A stretch of 64,000 bases of DNA from Caprella mutica (GCA_947561585.1 CANNZV010001042.1:62001-126000); one strand, 5' to 3'. Shown: positions 36,101 through 51,100, numbered from the stretch's first letter. Made by a program: numbers and translations. Notes: a model not told the origin generated them from the sequence alone.

Positions 36101-39100
36101 TTACGGTATGTAGTTTGATATGAAAGACAAACAATAACCAATGGTTCATTAGAATAGACATGCAGAGGATCATAAACGCTTTATCAGTCTAGTAACTAAT
36201 TGAGCATTTCACACGGTGATGCAACTTAGCAGTTGCTAAATAATATGAAACGTACGGTAATGAATACACCAAGAGAAAGTTCTCGTGTTGTCTGTTTTGG
36301 AGTAAATGTATTCAATAATTAAAAAAGAACATTAGGTTCATACTCATCGATTCTTCAATCCCTCATTTTACGGTAACATAGAGTACCTGCAACTATTTAA
36401 TTGCAGATACTCAATGGTGGTACTTCATAAATATACTGAAACTTCTAATTCATGAAGTATTGGTTCATAATATTTCGGGTGTACTAGACAGTTTTCTATG
36501 ATTAAAATCATAAAAAATTATGTATGATTATAAAGAGATGACTATCACTCAATTATTTCATTATTCAGGTCCTCATTACTCGAGTGCTTCATGACTCAGA
36601 AGTTTCACTGTATAGACACTTTCTAGCACAACCAAGCATAGGATTTATCCAATCCGTCTCAGGGCTTCTTATTTAAGATTTAGTAGAGATTATTTATTTC
36701 TGCACAGGTGGCATATGAATAATAATATCATGTAATATTTAACCTTTACTTTTATCACCAGATTACTCGTGTGACAATCAAAGTACTGCTGCAGATTCCC
36801 TCATCTTCAGCCCCCAGACCTTCTACCACCTTCAGATCTACAGCATTTGTCTCTACATCATATGGTTTGCAATATGTATCGTCATACTATCTCGTGAGTA
36901 CAAATCGATAGATATAGAAACATATTTATGAATCTATCTTATAAAAAGAGAAGTAATCATCTGTCACTAAAACATTATCTCTTTCTCTCTAAAAAATAAC
37001 GATTATATATAATTCAATACAATCGAATAATGCAATAGCTTCGATGTCAAAAACGTATCGCTTGTTGAGAAATATCGTTCACTATTTACTGGTCCTTATT
37101 ACAAATAGATGAAGAACCCATAACCATGTCAATTGGATATCCAACCACATCCCTCTCCCTTTTCAGAGCGTTGTTGCTGCAAGACAAGGTTGTTTCCTTC
37201 TCACATCCTTTGGCTAGTAACTTGCGTAGCTTCTCTACTAACGGACCTGTCTATCGGAACCATCGTCACTTTGGATTATGTGGTGAGACCAATGGAATAA
37301 TATCAAAAATTGGTAATTTGGCACCCTTTTTGTGGTAAAATATCTATGGGATGCATAGATTTACATCAGTTTCTTATTATAATTTTACGTTTTCTTAAAT
37401 TATTGCATCTGCGATACGGAAAGGTGTATTATTTGAATTTGTAAAAGTCTATTTTATTCCATAGTATTTGTATGAAATGTTAAATTTTTCTGTTCTTGCT
37501 TTTTGTACATTAGTGTTATGAATATTCTCATTATGCTAAAGTTTATTCCTTTCTTTCCACAATCTTTAACTAGTTCCGTTTGAACTCCCACAGGTATAGG
37601 TAGTGACAAATTATAATTTTCTGTTTTACTTTGTTGGTAGGAAGATGATCCAGATGAATAATTATTAAATTATTTACTTTGTTGGTAGGAAGATGATCCA
37701 GATGAATAATTATTAAATGATTTACTTCGTTGGTAGGAAGATGATCCAGATGAATAATTATTAAATGATTTACTTTGTTGGTAGGAAGATGATCCAGATG
37801 AATAATTATTAAATGATTTACTTTGTTGGTAGGAAGATGATCCAGATGAATAATTATTAAATGATTTACTTTGTTGGTAGGAAGATGATCCAGAAGGACC
37901 AGCACTAGCAGTGGTTCTGTTCTCCTTCAAAGGAGGCGTAGGAATAGTTTTGAACATTGTCGCTATGATTGTGGTTTGCATGACAGTGGTTAAAACGAAG
38001 AAAGATAAAAAGAAACAACATCGCAAAGAAGTAAGTTTGCTATAAGAACAGATTACTTTAATTCATTGATTGCCCGAATATTATAATATTCCTTAAAAAA
38101 AGGCTCAAATTGTAGTATTTTTTTTAAATCTTATTCGATAAATGTTTTCGTTGTTGTAGGTTAACGCTGGCCCAAGTAGAGGAACATCAGAAATGAAGGA
38201 AATACGACCTGAATCGCGTAACCTTCCACCACCAATCCTACTACCACCGGGGGGACAGAGGAGGGACTCCCTTCCCACCAGGGAAGTAGTGGAGGAAATA
38301 GAGGTATTAATCACTCCACAGAGAAATATATTATTATTAATGATTAATATAATTCTCAATCAGCATTAAATACACTGTAAGCAGGACATAGAACTTTTGA
38401 CTTGGTTCAGCTTGTTCAGGGACAAGATTCAAAAGATTTTAATTATTATAAAATAATAGAGATTCTAAACTGAAAGTAGCTAGGATATTATTTTGACATA
38501 AGAAACAGTCATTTATCCTTTTGATTTATAAGTATAAAATTAACTTTTACAACTAATATCAGATTTTCCTAGCATTATTTCTTCAGAAAAGATTCCCACA
38601 TAGCAAACTTTCAATTTTCTTAGAATTTTCATACTGTTCTTTATTTTAATTTTTAATAATTTCTCCTAATTTCTTACATTTTCCTTCTGTTCACCAAGTG
38701 GAATCAGAAAATGAGAGCTGCCAATGCTCAGAGATCCTACATCGCAGAGCCAAACAACTCGAGACAATATTCAGGACCTGTACCCTACAGAGAACCCGTA
38801 CAACTCCCTTACGGAGTCCCTTATGACGATCGGAGAGTCTCACCCGATGATTCCGCGCAATCTCCTTACGGGGCATCTTACGATGACCGGAACGGGACAC
38901 CGTACGATGATCGTAGAGGGAGACCAACTTATCGGCAACCCAGTAAGACCTCCTACGACTACAACAGAAATCCTTATGCAGGGGATATTTCAGAACAGCC
39001 ACTTTACAATAACCAGAAATGGAGTGTAAAAAATGTGAGTAGTAAGTTACCCAATTACCTATTATATATTTCCAATGCATTCAGTTTAAAACATTTCATG

Positions 39101-42100
39101 TAGTCATCCATTTATAAAAAATGTCAGAAAATTCTTTCCTATCAGGAATTATAAATGGGCTTGATGATTAATTGTACTTTAATGTTTGTCATCAATACAT
39201 CCTTATCAAAAGTATGATTTTTACTTGCATTCATAAGTCTCATATTTTTGGCTGATAAATTATATACCCGTAAGTTGTTTATATTCTTCTAAGTTCTAAC
39301 TGATGTTTAGATCGTATATTCCTAAGTTGTTTCTATTCAAGAAGATCAGCTTTTGAGATTATTTTATAGAAAATATAATAGTATTTTTCACCAATAAAAT
39401 TGTTGTTTCTAATCATTTATTTAATTACATAACATTTTCACTGTGGTTGTTGTTAATTCACATTTTCTATATTGTTCAACTTTATATAAAAAGTTTATAA
39501 TTTCCTCAAGAATGTTTATAAGTATTTAGTAAATGGTAGATTACTTTGGTATTTACAAATGGTGACAGTTATTGATAATACTTCTTATTTGTTTGATATT
39601 CCTATTTGTTTGATATTCCTATTTGTTTGATATTCCTATTTGTTTGATATTCCTATTTGTTTGATATTCCTATTTGTTTGATATTCCTATTTGTTTGATA
39701 TTCCTATTTGTTTGATATTCCTATTTGTTTGATATTCCTATTTGTTTGATATTCTCATTTGTTTGATATTCTCATTTGTTTGATATTCTCATTTGTTTGA
39801 TATTCTCATTTGTTTGATATTCTCATTTGTTTGATATTCTCATTTGTTTGATATTCTCATTTGTTTGATATTCTCATTTGTTTGATATTCTCATTTGTTT
39901 GATATTCTCATTTGTTTGATATTCTCATTTGTTTGATATTCTCATTTGTTTGATATTCTCATTTGTTTGATATTCTCATTTGTTTGATATTCTCATTTGT
40001 TTGATATTCTCATTTGTTTGATATTCTCATTTGTTTGATATTCTCATTTGTTTGATATTCTCATTTGTTTGATATTCTCATTTGTTTGATATTCTCATTT
40101 GTTTGATATTCTCATTTGTTTGATATTCTCATTTGTTTGATATTCTCATTTGTTTGATATTCTCATTTGTTTGATATTCTCATTTGTTTGATATTCTCAT
40201 TTGTTTGATATTCTCATTTGTTTGATATTCTCATTTGTTTGATATTCTCATTTGTTTGATATTCTCATTTGTTTGATATTCTCATTTGTTTGATATTCTC
40301 ATTTGTTTCACATTCTCATTTGTTTCACATTCTCATTTGTTTCACATTCTCATTTGTTTCACATTCTCATTTGTTTCACATTCTCATTTGTTTCACATTC
40401 TCATTTGTTTCACATTCTCATTTGTTTCACATTCTCATTTGTTTCACATTCTCATTTGTTTCACATTCTCATTTGTTTCACATTCTCATTTGTTTCACAT
40501 TCTCATTTGTTTCACATTCTCATTTGTTTCACATTCTCATTTGTTTCACATTCTCATTTGTTTCACATTCTCATTTGTTTCACATTCTCATTTGTTTCAC
40601 ATTCTCATTTGTTTCACATTCTCATTTGTTTCACATTCTCATTTGTTTCACATTCTCATTTGTTTCACATTCTCATTTGTTTCACATTCTCATTTGTTTC
40701 ACATTCTCATCTGTTTCACATTCTCATCTGTTTCACATTCTCATCTGTTTCACATTCTCATCTGTTTCACATTCTCATCTGTTTCCCATTCTCATCTGTT
40801 TCACATTCTCATCTGTTTCACATTCTCATCTGTTTCACATTCTCATCTGTTTCACATTCTCATCTGTTTCACATTCTCATCTGTTTCACATTCTCATCTG
40901 TTTCACATTCTCATCTGTTTCACATTCTCATCTGTTTCACATTCTCATCTGTTTCACATTCTCATCTGTTTCACATTCTCATCTGTTTCACATTCTCATC
41001 TGTTTCACATTCTCATCTGTTTCACATTCTCATCTGTTTCACATTCTCATCTGTTTCACATTCTCATCTGTTTCACATTCTCATCTGTTTCACATTCTCA
41101 TGTGTTTCACATTCTCATGTGTTTCACATTCTCATGTGTTTCACATTCTCATGTGTTTCACATTCTCATGTGTTTCACATTCTCATGTGTTTCACATTCT
41201 CATGTGTTTCACATTCTCATGTGTTTCACATTCTCATGTGTTTCACATTCTCATGTGTTTCACATTCTCATGTGTTTCACATTCTCATGTGTTTCACATT
41301 CTCATGTGTTTCACATTCTCATGTGTTTCACATTCTCATGTGTTTCACATTCTCATGTGTTTCACATTCTCATGTGTTTCACATTCTCATCTGTTTCACA
41401 TTCTCATCTGTTTCACATTCTCATCTGTTTCACATTCTCATCTGTTTCACATTCTCATCTGTTTCACATTCTCATCTGTTTCACATTCTCATCTGTTTCA
41501 CATTCTCATCTGTTTCACATTCTCATCTGTTTCACATTCTCATCTGTTTCACATTCTCATCTGTTTCACATTCTCATCTGTTTCACATTCTCATCTGTTT
41601 CACATTCTCATCTGTTTCACATTCTCATCTGTTTCACATTCTCATCTGTTTCACATTCTCATCTCTTTCACATTCTCATCTCTTTCACATTCTCATCTGT
41701 TTCACATTCTCATCTGTTTCACATTCTCATCTGTTTCACATTCTCATGTGTTTCACATTCTCATGTGTTTGATATTCTCATGTGTTTGATATTCTCATGT
41801 GTTTGATATTCTCATGTGTTTGATATTCTCATGTGTTTGATATTCTCATGTGTTTGATATTCTCATGTGTTTGATATTCTCATGTGTTTGATATTCTCAT
41901 GTGTTTGATATTCTCATGTGTTTGATATTCTCATGTGTTTGATATTCTCATGTGTTTGATATTCTCATGTGTTTGATATTCTCATGTGTTTGATATTCTC
42001 ATGTGTTTGATATTCTCATGTGTTTAACATTCTCATGTGTTTAACATTCTCATTTGTTTAACATTCTCATTTGTTTAACATTCTCATTTGTTTAACATTC

Positions 42101-45100
42101 TCATTTGTTTAACATTCTCATTTGTTTAACATTCTCATTTGTTTAACATTCTCATTTGTTTAACATTCTCATTTGTTTAACATTCTCATTTGTTTAACAT
42201 TCTCATTTGTTTAACATTCTCATTTGTTTAACATTCTCATTTGTTTAACATTCTCATTTGTTTAACATTCTCATTTGTTTAACATTCTCATTTGTTTAAC
42301 ATTCTCATTTGTTTAACATTCTCATTTGTTTAACATTCTCATTTGTTTAACATTCTCATTTGTTTAACATTCTCATTTGTTTAACATTCTCATTTGTTTA
42401 ACATTCTCATCTGTTTAACATTCTCATCTGTTTAACATTCTCATCTGTTTAACATTCTCATCTGTTTAACATTCTCATCTGTTTAACATTCTCATCTGTT
42501 TAACATTCTCATCTGTTTAACATTCTCATCTGTTTAACATTCTCATCTGTTTAACATTCTCATCTGTTTAACATTCTCATCTGTTTAACATTCTCATCTG
42601 TTTAACATTCTCATCTGTTTAACATTCTCATCTGTTTAACATTCTCATCTGTTTAACATTCTCATCTGTTTAACATTCTCATCTGTTTAACATTCTCATC
42701 TGTTTAACATTCTCATCTGTTTAACATTCTCATCTGTTTCACATTCTCATCTGTTTCACATTCTCATCTGTTTCACATTCTCATCTGTTTCACATTCTCA
42801 TCTGTTTCACATTCTCATCTGTTTCACATTCTCATCTGTTTCACATTCTCATCTGTTTCACATTCTCATCTGTTTCACATTCTCATCTGTTTCACATTCT
42901 CATCTGTTTCACATTCTCATCTGTTTCACATTCTCATTTGTTTCACATTCTCATTTGTTTCACATTCTCATCTGTTTCACATTCTCATCTGTTTCACATT
43001 CTCATCTGTTTCACATTCTCATCTGTTTCACATTCTCATCTGTTTCACATTCTCATCTGTTTCACATTCTCATCTGTTTCACATTCTCATCTGTTTCACA
43101 TTCTCATCTGTTTCACATTCTCATCTGTTTCACATTCTCATCTGTTTCACATTCTCATCTGTTTCACATTCTCATCTGTTTCACATTCTCATCTGTTTCA
43201 CATTCTCATCTGTTTCACATTCTCATCTGTTTCACATTCTCATCTGTTTCACATTCTCATCTGTTTCACATTCTCATCTGTTTCACATTCTCATCTGTTT
43301 CACATTCTCATCTGTTTCACATTCTCATCTGTTTCACATTCTCATCTGTTTCACATTCTCATCTGTTTCACATTCTCATCTGTTTCACATTCTCATCTGT
43401 TTCACATTCTCATCTGTTTCACATTCTCATCTGTTTCACATTCTCATCTGTTTCACATTCTCATCTGTTTCACATTCTCATCTGTTTCACATTCTCATCT
43501 GTTTCACATTCTCATCTGTTTCACATTCTCATCTGTTTCACATTCTCATCTGTTTCACATTCTCATCTGTTTCACATTCTCATCTGTTTCACATTCTCAT
43601 CTGTTTCACATTCTCATCTGTTTCACATTCTCATCTGTTTCACATTCTCATCTGTTTCACATTCTCATGTGTTTCACATTCTCATGTGTTTGATATTCTC
43701 ATGTGTTTGATATTCTCATGTGTTTGATATTCTCATGTGTTTGATATTCTCATGTGTTTGATATTCTCATGTGTTTGATATTCTCATGTGTTTGATATTC
43801 TCATGTGTTTGATATTCTCATGTGTTTGATATTCTCATTTGTTTGATATTCTCATTTGTTTGATATTCTCATTTGTTTGATATTCTCATTTGTTTGATAT
43901 TCTCATTTGTTTAACATTCTCATTTGTTTAACATTCTCATTTGTTTAACATTCTCATTTGTTTAACATTCTCATTTGTTTAACATTCTCATTTGTTTAAC
44001 ATTCTCATTTGTTTAACATTCTCATTTGTTTAACATTCTCATTTGTTTAACATTCTCATTTGTTTAACATTCTCATTTGTTTAACATTCTCATTTGTTTA
44101 ACATTCTCATTTGTTTAACATTCTCATTTGTTTAACATTCTCATCTGTTTAACATTCTCATCTGTTTAACATTCTCATCTGTTTAACATTCTCATCTGTT
44201 TGATATTCTCATCTGTTTGATATTCTCATCTGTTTGATATTCTCATCTGTTTGATATTCTCATCTGTTTGATATTCTCATCTGTTTGATATTCTCATCTG
44301 TTTGATATTCTCATGTGTTTGATATTCTCATGTGTTTGATATTCTCATGTGTTTGATATTCTCATGTGTTTGATATTCTCATGTGTTTGATATTCTCATG
44401 TGTTTGATATTCTCATGTGTTTGATATTCTCATGTGTTTGATATTCTCATGTGTTTGATATTCTCATGTGTTTGATACTCTCATGTGTTTGATACTCTCA
44501 TGTGTTTGATACTCTCATGTGTTTGATACTCTCATGTGTTTGATATTCTCATGTGTTTGATATTCTCATGTGTTTGATATTCTCATGTGTTTAACATTCT
44601 CATGTGTTTAACATTCTCATTTGTTTAACATTCTCATTTGTTTAACATTCTCATTTGTTTAACATTCTCATTTGTTTAACATTCTCATTTGTTTAACATT
44701 CTCATTTGTTTAACATTCTCATTTGTTTAACATTCTCATTTGTTTAACATTCTCATTTGTTTAACATTCTCATTTGTTTAACATTCTCATTTGTTTAACA
44801 TTCTCATTTGTTTAACATTCTCATTTGTTTAACATTCTCATTTGTTTAACATTCTCATTTGTTTAACATTCTCATTTGTTTAACATTCTCATTTGTTTAA
44901 CATTCTCATCTGTTTGATATTCTCATCTGTTTGATATTCTCATCTGTTTGATATTCTCATCTGTTTGATATTCTCATCTGTTTGATATTCTCATCTGTTT
45001 GATATTCTCATCTGTTTGATATTCTCATCTGTTTGATATTCTCATCTGTTTGATATTCTCATCTGTTTGATATTCTCATCTGTTTGATATTCTCATCTGT

Positions 45101-48100
45101 TTCACATTCTCATCTGTTTCACATTCTCATCTGTTTCACATTCTCATCTGTTTCACATTCTCATCTGTTTCACATTCTCATCTGTTTCACATTCTCATCT
45201 GTTTCACATTCTCATCTGTTTCACATTCTCATCTGTTTCACATTCTCATCTGTTTCACATTCTCATCTGTTTCACATTCTCATCTGTTTCACATTCTCAT
45301 CTGTTTCACATTCTCATCTGTTTCACATTCTCATCTGTTTCACATTCTCATCTGTTTCACATTCTCATCTGTTTCACATTCTCATCTGTTTCACATTCTC
45401 ATCTGTTTCACATTCTCATCTGTTTCACATTCTCATCTGTTTCACATTCTCATTTGTTTCACATTCTCATTTGTTTCACATTCTCATTTGTTTCACATTC
45501 TCATTTGTTTCACATTCTCATTTGTTTCACATTCTCATTTGTTTCACATTCTCATTTGTTTCACATTCTCATTTGTTTCACATTCTCATTTGTTTCACAT
45601 TCTCATTTGTTTCACATTCTCATTTGTTTCACATTCTCATTTGTTTCACATTCTCATTTGTTTCACATTCTCATTTGTTTCACATTCTCATTTGTTTCAC
45701 ATTCTCATTTGTTTCACATTCTCATTTGTTTCACATTCTCATTTGTTTCACATTCTCATTTGTTTCACATTCTCATTTGTTTCACATTCTCATCTGTTTC
45801 ACATTCTCATCTGTTTCACATTCTCATCTGTTTCACATTCTCATCTGTTTCACATTCTCATCTGTTTCACATTCTCATCTGTTTCACATTCTCATCTGTT
45901 TCACATTCTCATCTGTTTCACATTCTCATCTGTTTCACATTCTCATCTGTTTCACATTCTCATCTGTTTCACATTCTCATCTGTTTCACATTCTCATCTG
46001 TTTCACATTCTCATGTGTTTCACATTCTCATGTGTTTCACATTCTCATGTGTTTCACATTCTCATGTGTTTCACATTCTCATGTGTTTCACATTCTCATG
46101 TGTTTCACATTCTCATGTGTTTCACATTCTCATGTGTTTGATATTCTCATGTGTTTGATATTCTCATGTGTTTGATATTCTCATGTGTTTGATATTCTCA
46201 TGTGTTTGATATTCTCATGTGTTTGATATTCTCATGTGTTTGATATTCTCATGTGTTTGATATTCTCATTTGTTTGATATTCTCATTTGTTTGATATTCT
46301 CATTTGTTTGATATTCTCATTTGTTTGATATTCTCATTTGTTTGATATTCTCATTTGTTTGATATTCTCATTTGTTTGATATTCTCATTTGTTTAACATT
46401 CTCATTTGTTTAACATTCTCATTTGTTTAACATTCTCATTTGTTTAACATTCTCATTTGTTTAACATTCTCATTTGTTTAACATTCTCATTTGTTTAACA
46501 TTCTCATTTGTTTAACATTCTCATTTGTTTAACATTCTCATTTGTTTAACATTCTCATTTGTTTGATATTCTCATTTGTTTGATATTCTCATTTGTTTGA
46601 TATTCTCATTTGTTTGATATTCTCATTTGTTTGATATTCTCATTTGTTTGATATTCTCATCTGTTTGATATTCTCATCTGTTTGATATTCTCATCTGTTT
46701 GATATTCTCATCTGTTTGATATTCTCATCTGTTTGATATTCTCATCTGTTTGATATTCTCATCTGTTTGATATTCTCATCTGTTTGATATTCTCATCTGT
46801 TTGATATTCTCATCTGTTTGATATTCTCATCTGTTTGATATTCTCATCTGTTTGATATTCTCATGTGTTTGATATTCTCATGTGTTTGATATTCTCATGT
46901 GTTTGATATTCTCATGTGTTTGATATTCTCATGTGTTTGATATTCTCATGTGTTTGATATTCTCATGTGTTTGATATTCTCATGTGTTTGATATTCTCAT
47001 TTGTTTGATATTCTCATTTGTTTGATATTCTCATTTGTTTGATATTCTCATTTGTTTGATATTCTCATTTGTTTGATATTCTCATTTGTTTGATATTCTC
47101 ATTTGTTTGATATTCTCATTTGTTTGATATTCTCATTTGTTTGATATTCTCATTTGTTTGATATTCTCATGTGTTTGATATTCTCATGTGTTTGATATTC
47201 TCATGTGTTTGATATTCTCATTTGTTTGATATTCTCATTTGTTTGATATTCTCATTTGTTTGATATTCTCATTTGTTTGATATTCTCATTTGTTTGATAT
47301 TCTCATTTGTTTGATATTCTCATTTGTTTGATATTCTCATTTGTTTGATATTCTCATTTGTTTGATATTCTCATTTGTTTAATATTCTCATTTGTTTAAT
47401 ATTCTCATTTGTTTAATATTCTCATTTGTTTGATATTCTCATGTGTTTGATATTCTCATTTGTTTGATATTCTCATGTGTTTGATATTCTCATGTGTTTG
47501 ATATTCTCATTTGTTTGATATTCTCATTTGTTTGATATTCTCATTTGTTTGATATTCTCATTTGTTTGATATTCTCATTTGTTTGATATTCTCATCTGTT
47601 TGATATTCTCATGTGTTTGATATTCTCATGTGTTTGATATTCTCATTTGTTTGATATTCTCATTTGTTTAATATTCTCATTTGTTTGATATTCTCATGTG
47701 TTTGATATTCTCATGTGTTTGATATTCTCATGTGTTTGATATTCTCATGTGTTTGATATTCTCATGTGTTTGATATTCTCATTTGTTTGATATTCTCATT
47801 TGTTTGATATTCTCATTTGTTTGATATTCTCATTTGTTTGATATTCTCATTTGTTTGATATTCTCATTTGTTTGATATTCTCATTTGTTTAACATTCTCA
47901 TTTGTTTGATATTCTCATTTGTTTAACATTCTCATTTGTTTAACATTCTCATTTGTTTGATATTCTCATTTGTTTGATATTCTCATTTGTTTAATATTCT
48001 CATTTGTTTAATATTCTCATTTGTTTGATATTCTCATTTGTTTAACATTCTCATTTGTTTGATATTCTCATTTGTTTGATATTCTCATTTGTTTGTTATT

Positions 48101-51100
48101 CTCATTTGTTTGATATTCTCATTTGTTTGATATTCTCATTTGTTTGTTATTCTCATTTGTTTGATATTCTCATTTGTTTGATATTCTCATTTGTTTGATA
48201 TTCTCATTTGTTTGATATTCTCATTTGTTTGATATTCTCATTTGTTTGATATTCTCATTTGTTTGATATTCTCATTTGTTTGATATTCTCATTTGTTTGA
48301 TATTCTCATTTGTTTGATATTCTCATTTGTTTGATATTCTCATTTGTTTAATATTCTCATTTGTTTAATATTCTTAATTGTTTGATTTTTTTCTTAAATT
48401 CTGTGTGGTGCAGGAACCCCCTCACAGGAGGACCAACTTCAGACCAATTCCTACCCCAGCGTACGAAGAGGACAATATCTACGAAGGGGATGAGCAAACT
48501 ACGAACAAGAACAACCAACAGTCGGAATCAAGGCAAGTGCAGGGTGGAAAAAAACTTTTTTTAAAAGAAAATGTTTTTTTTTTAAATAAAACAGAAATCA
48601 GTAGTATTTTTTATATACAATTATTTTGGTTAGAAAATAATACATATTTATCATGTAACTCAGTAGCTGTAATTACTGTTGTTATTAATAATTAATTAAT
48701 TAATTAATTAATGTGCAATGTTTTATTGATAAAAAAACATATTTAAAACAAAAGAATGTTTTTTTCAATGGTTGTATCACTACAGGTGTATCAATCAGAT
48801 TAATAAAAGTATTGCCAGACGTTTCGTCGACAAATTTTCGTAAAGAGGATATTAGCACAGTCTAAAATAGAAAATATGTTTATCTGGGGGGCGTGCCTTC
48901 ATGTCACTGATAGTACTATCACCTTCATGTCACTGATAGTACTATCACCTTCATGTCACTGATAGTACTATTACCTTCATGTCACTGATAGTACTATTAC
49001 CTTCATGTCACTGATAGTACTATTACCTTCATGTCACTGATAGTACTATTACCTTCATGTCACTGATAGTACTATTACCTTCATGTCACTGATAGTACTA
49101 TTACCTTCATGTCACTGATAGTACTATTACCTTCATGTCACTGATAGTACTATTACCTTCATGTCACTGATAGTACTATCACCTTCATGTCACTGATAGT
49201 ACTATCACCTTCATGTCACTGATAGTACTATTACCATCGTGTCACTGATAGTACTATTACCTTCATGTCACTGATAGTACTATTACCTTCATGTCACTGA
49301 TAGTACTATTACCTTCATGTCACTGATAGTACTATTACCTTCATGTCACTGATAGTACTATTACCTTCATGTCACTGATAGTACTATTACCTTCATGTCA
49401 CTGATAGTACTATTACCATCGTGTCACTGATAGTACTATTACCATCGTGTCACTGATAGTACTATTACCTTCATGTCACTGATAGTACTATCACCTTCAT
49501 GTCACTGATAGTACTATTACCTTCATGTCACTGATAGTACTATCACCTTCATGTCACTGATAGTACTATTACCTTCATGTCACTGATAGTACTATTACCT
49601 TCATGTTACTGATAGTACTATTACCTTCATGTCACTGATAGTACTATTACCTTCATGTCACTGATAGTACTATTACCTTCATGTCACTGATAGTACTATT
49701 ACCTTCATGTCACTGATAGTACTATTACCTTCATGTCACTGATAGTACTATTACCTTCATGTCACTGATAGTACTATTACCTTCATGTCACTGATAGTAC
49801 TATTACCTTCATGTCACTGATAGTACTATTACCTTCATGTCACTGATAGTACTATTACCTTCATGTTACTGATAGTACTATTACCTTCATGTCACTGATA
49901 GTACTTTTACCTTCGTGTCACTGATAGTACTATTACCTTCATGTCACTGATAGTACTATTACCATCGTGTCACTGATAGTACTATTACCATCGTGTCACT
50001 GATAGTACTATCACCTTCATGTCACTGATAGTACTATTACCTTCATGTCACTGATAGTACTATTACCATCGTGTCACTGATAGTACTATTACCATCGTGT
50101 CACTGATAGTACTATCACCTTCATGTCACTGATAGTACCATTATCATCGTGTATGCATACTAGAGAATCTGTTAACAAATTGTATAATAACAAATACTCT
50201 TCTCCACCAATGCTTATTGCCTTCGCATATTGCAGAAGGTTATGTTGAAGGGAGCATATATACATGTTTATAATTCCTATCCCCAGTGATTCAGATGACA
50301 GAAATGCAGTAGCATCAACCAATCAACCACCGCTTTCGAAGGAAGAGGAGCCGGTAAAACCCGCTATGAGCAAACAGTTCGACTTGAGACCATTCTCCTA
50401 CATCAACCCCACCTTCAGGCCCTCTGACCACATGGATGTCAAGGCCATGGAAGAACACCCAGTGGATACGTTCAAAGTGAGCAACAGTCTAATGAAATAA
50501 AAACAATTCACACTTTACTAATTTCACATTCAAAGAAATTTTATCATTGTAATGTTTGTAGATATTTTAAAACTGGTCTGGCACACGACGTAGAATTTGT
50601 AAGAATAGGAAATTTGTTTGACAGAACCAAAAACTTCTGAATAGTAGGATAAAGTTAGTTTTAATTGTTCCTCTTCTGATAGCATCAAAAGGTTTGGAAT
50701 ATTAAGATAAAGTTTTGAGTTTGTTAAATTGTTTTTCTTTCTGATAACAGTTAAAATTTCTGAATATCAAGATAAAGTTGTTTTGTTTTTGTCTTTTCCT
50801 GATAGCACCAAAATGTCTGCATGTTAGGTTGTGAGTTTGTTTTAATTGTTATTTTCTTTTTAAGGTTTTGGTACAAGAGGTTAAGCAGTTGAGAGAGAAG
50901 CAAAGAGAAAGAAGAGACAGTTTAGCAACTTCTGTGGAGAATGGTGAGGAATGAAACAATTCAGCCAATTGCAGTGAAATGCCTGAGTTATGAAGCACTC
51001 GAGTAATGAGGACCTGAGTTATGAAGTAGTTTTCTATTTTTAAATTATAGAAAATGATATACGTCATAGTTACCCCTCAATGACGATAGTTTTCTATGAT

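Noticed and set aside
37126..37338. Plus-strand 70-residue frame over exon 4
   Set aside because: The frame imposed by the exon 3 donor is different and gives TM3; this frame breaks phase at both junctions.
38105..39103. Alternative frames on both strands across exons 6 and 7 of the four-TM gene
   Set aside because: Shadows of the plus-strand coding frame, which alone keeps phase with neighbouring exons.
40269..46175. Many overlapping frames (FHILICFTFSF repeats) up to 506 residues
   Set aside because: The 17-base unit reads the same peptide in all three frames; it is intronic satellite.
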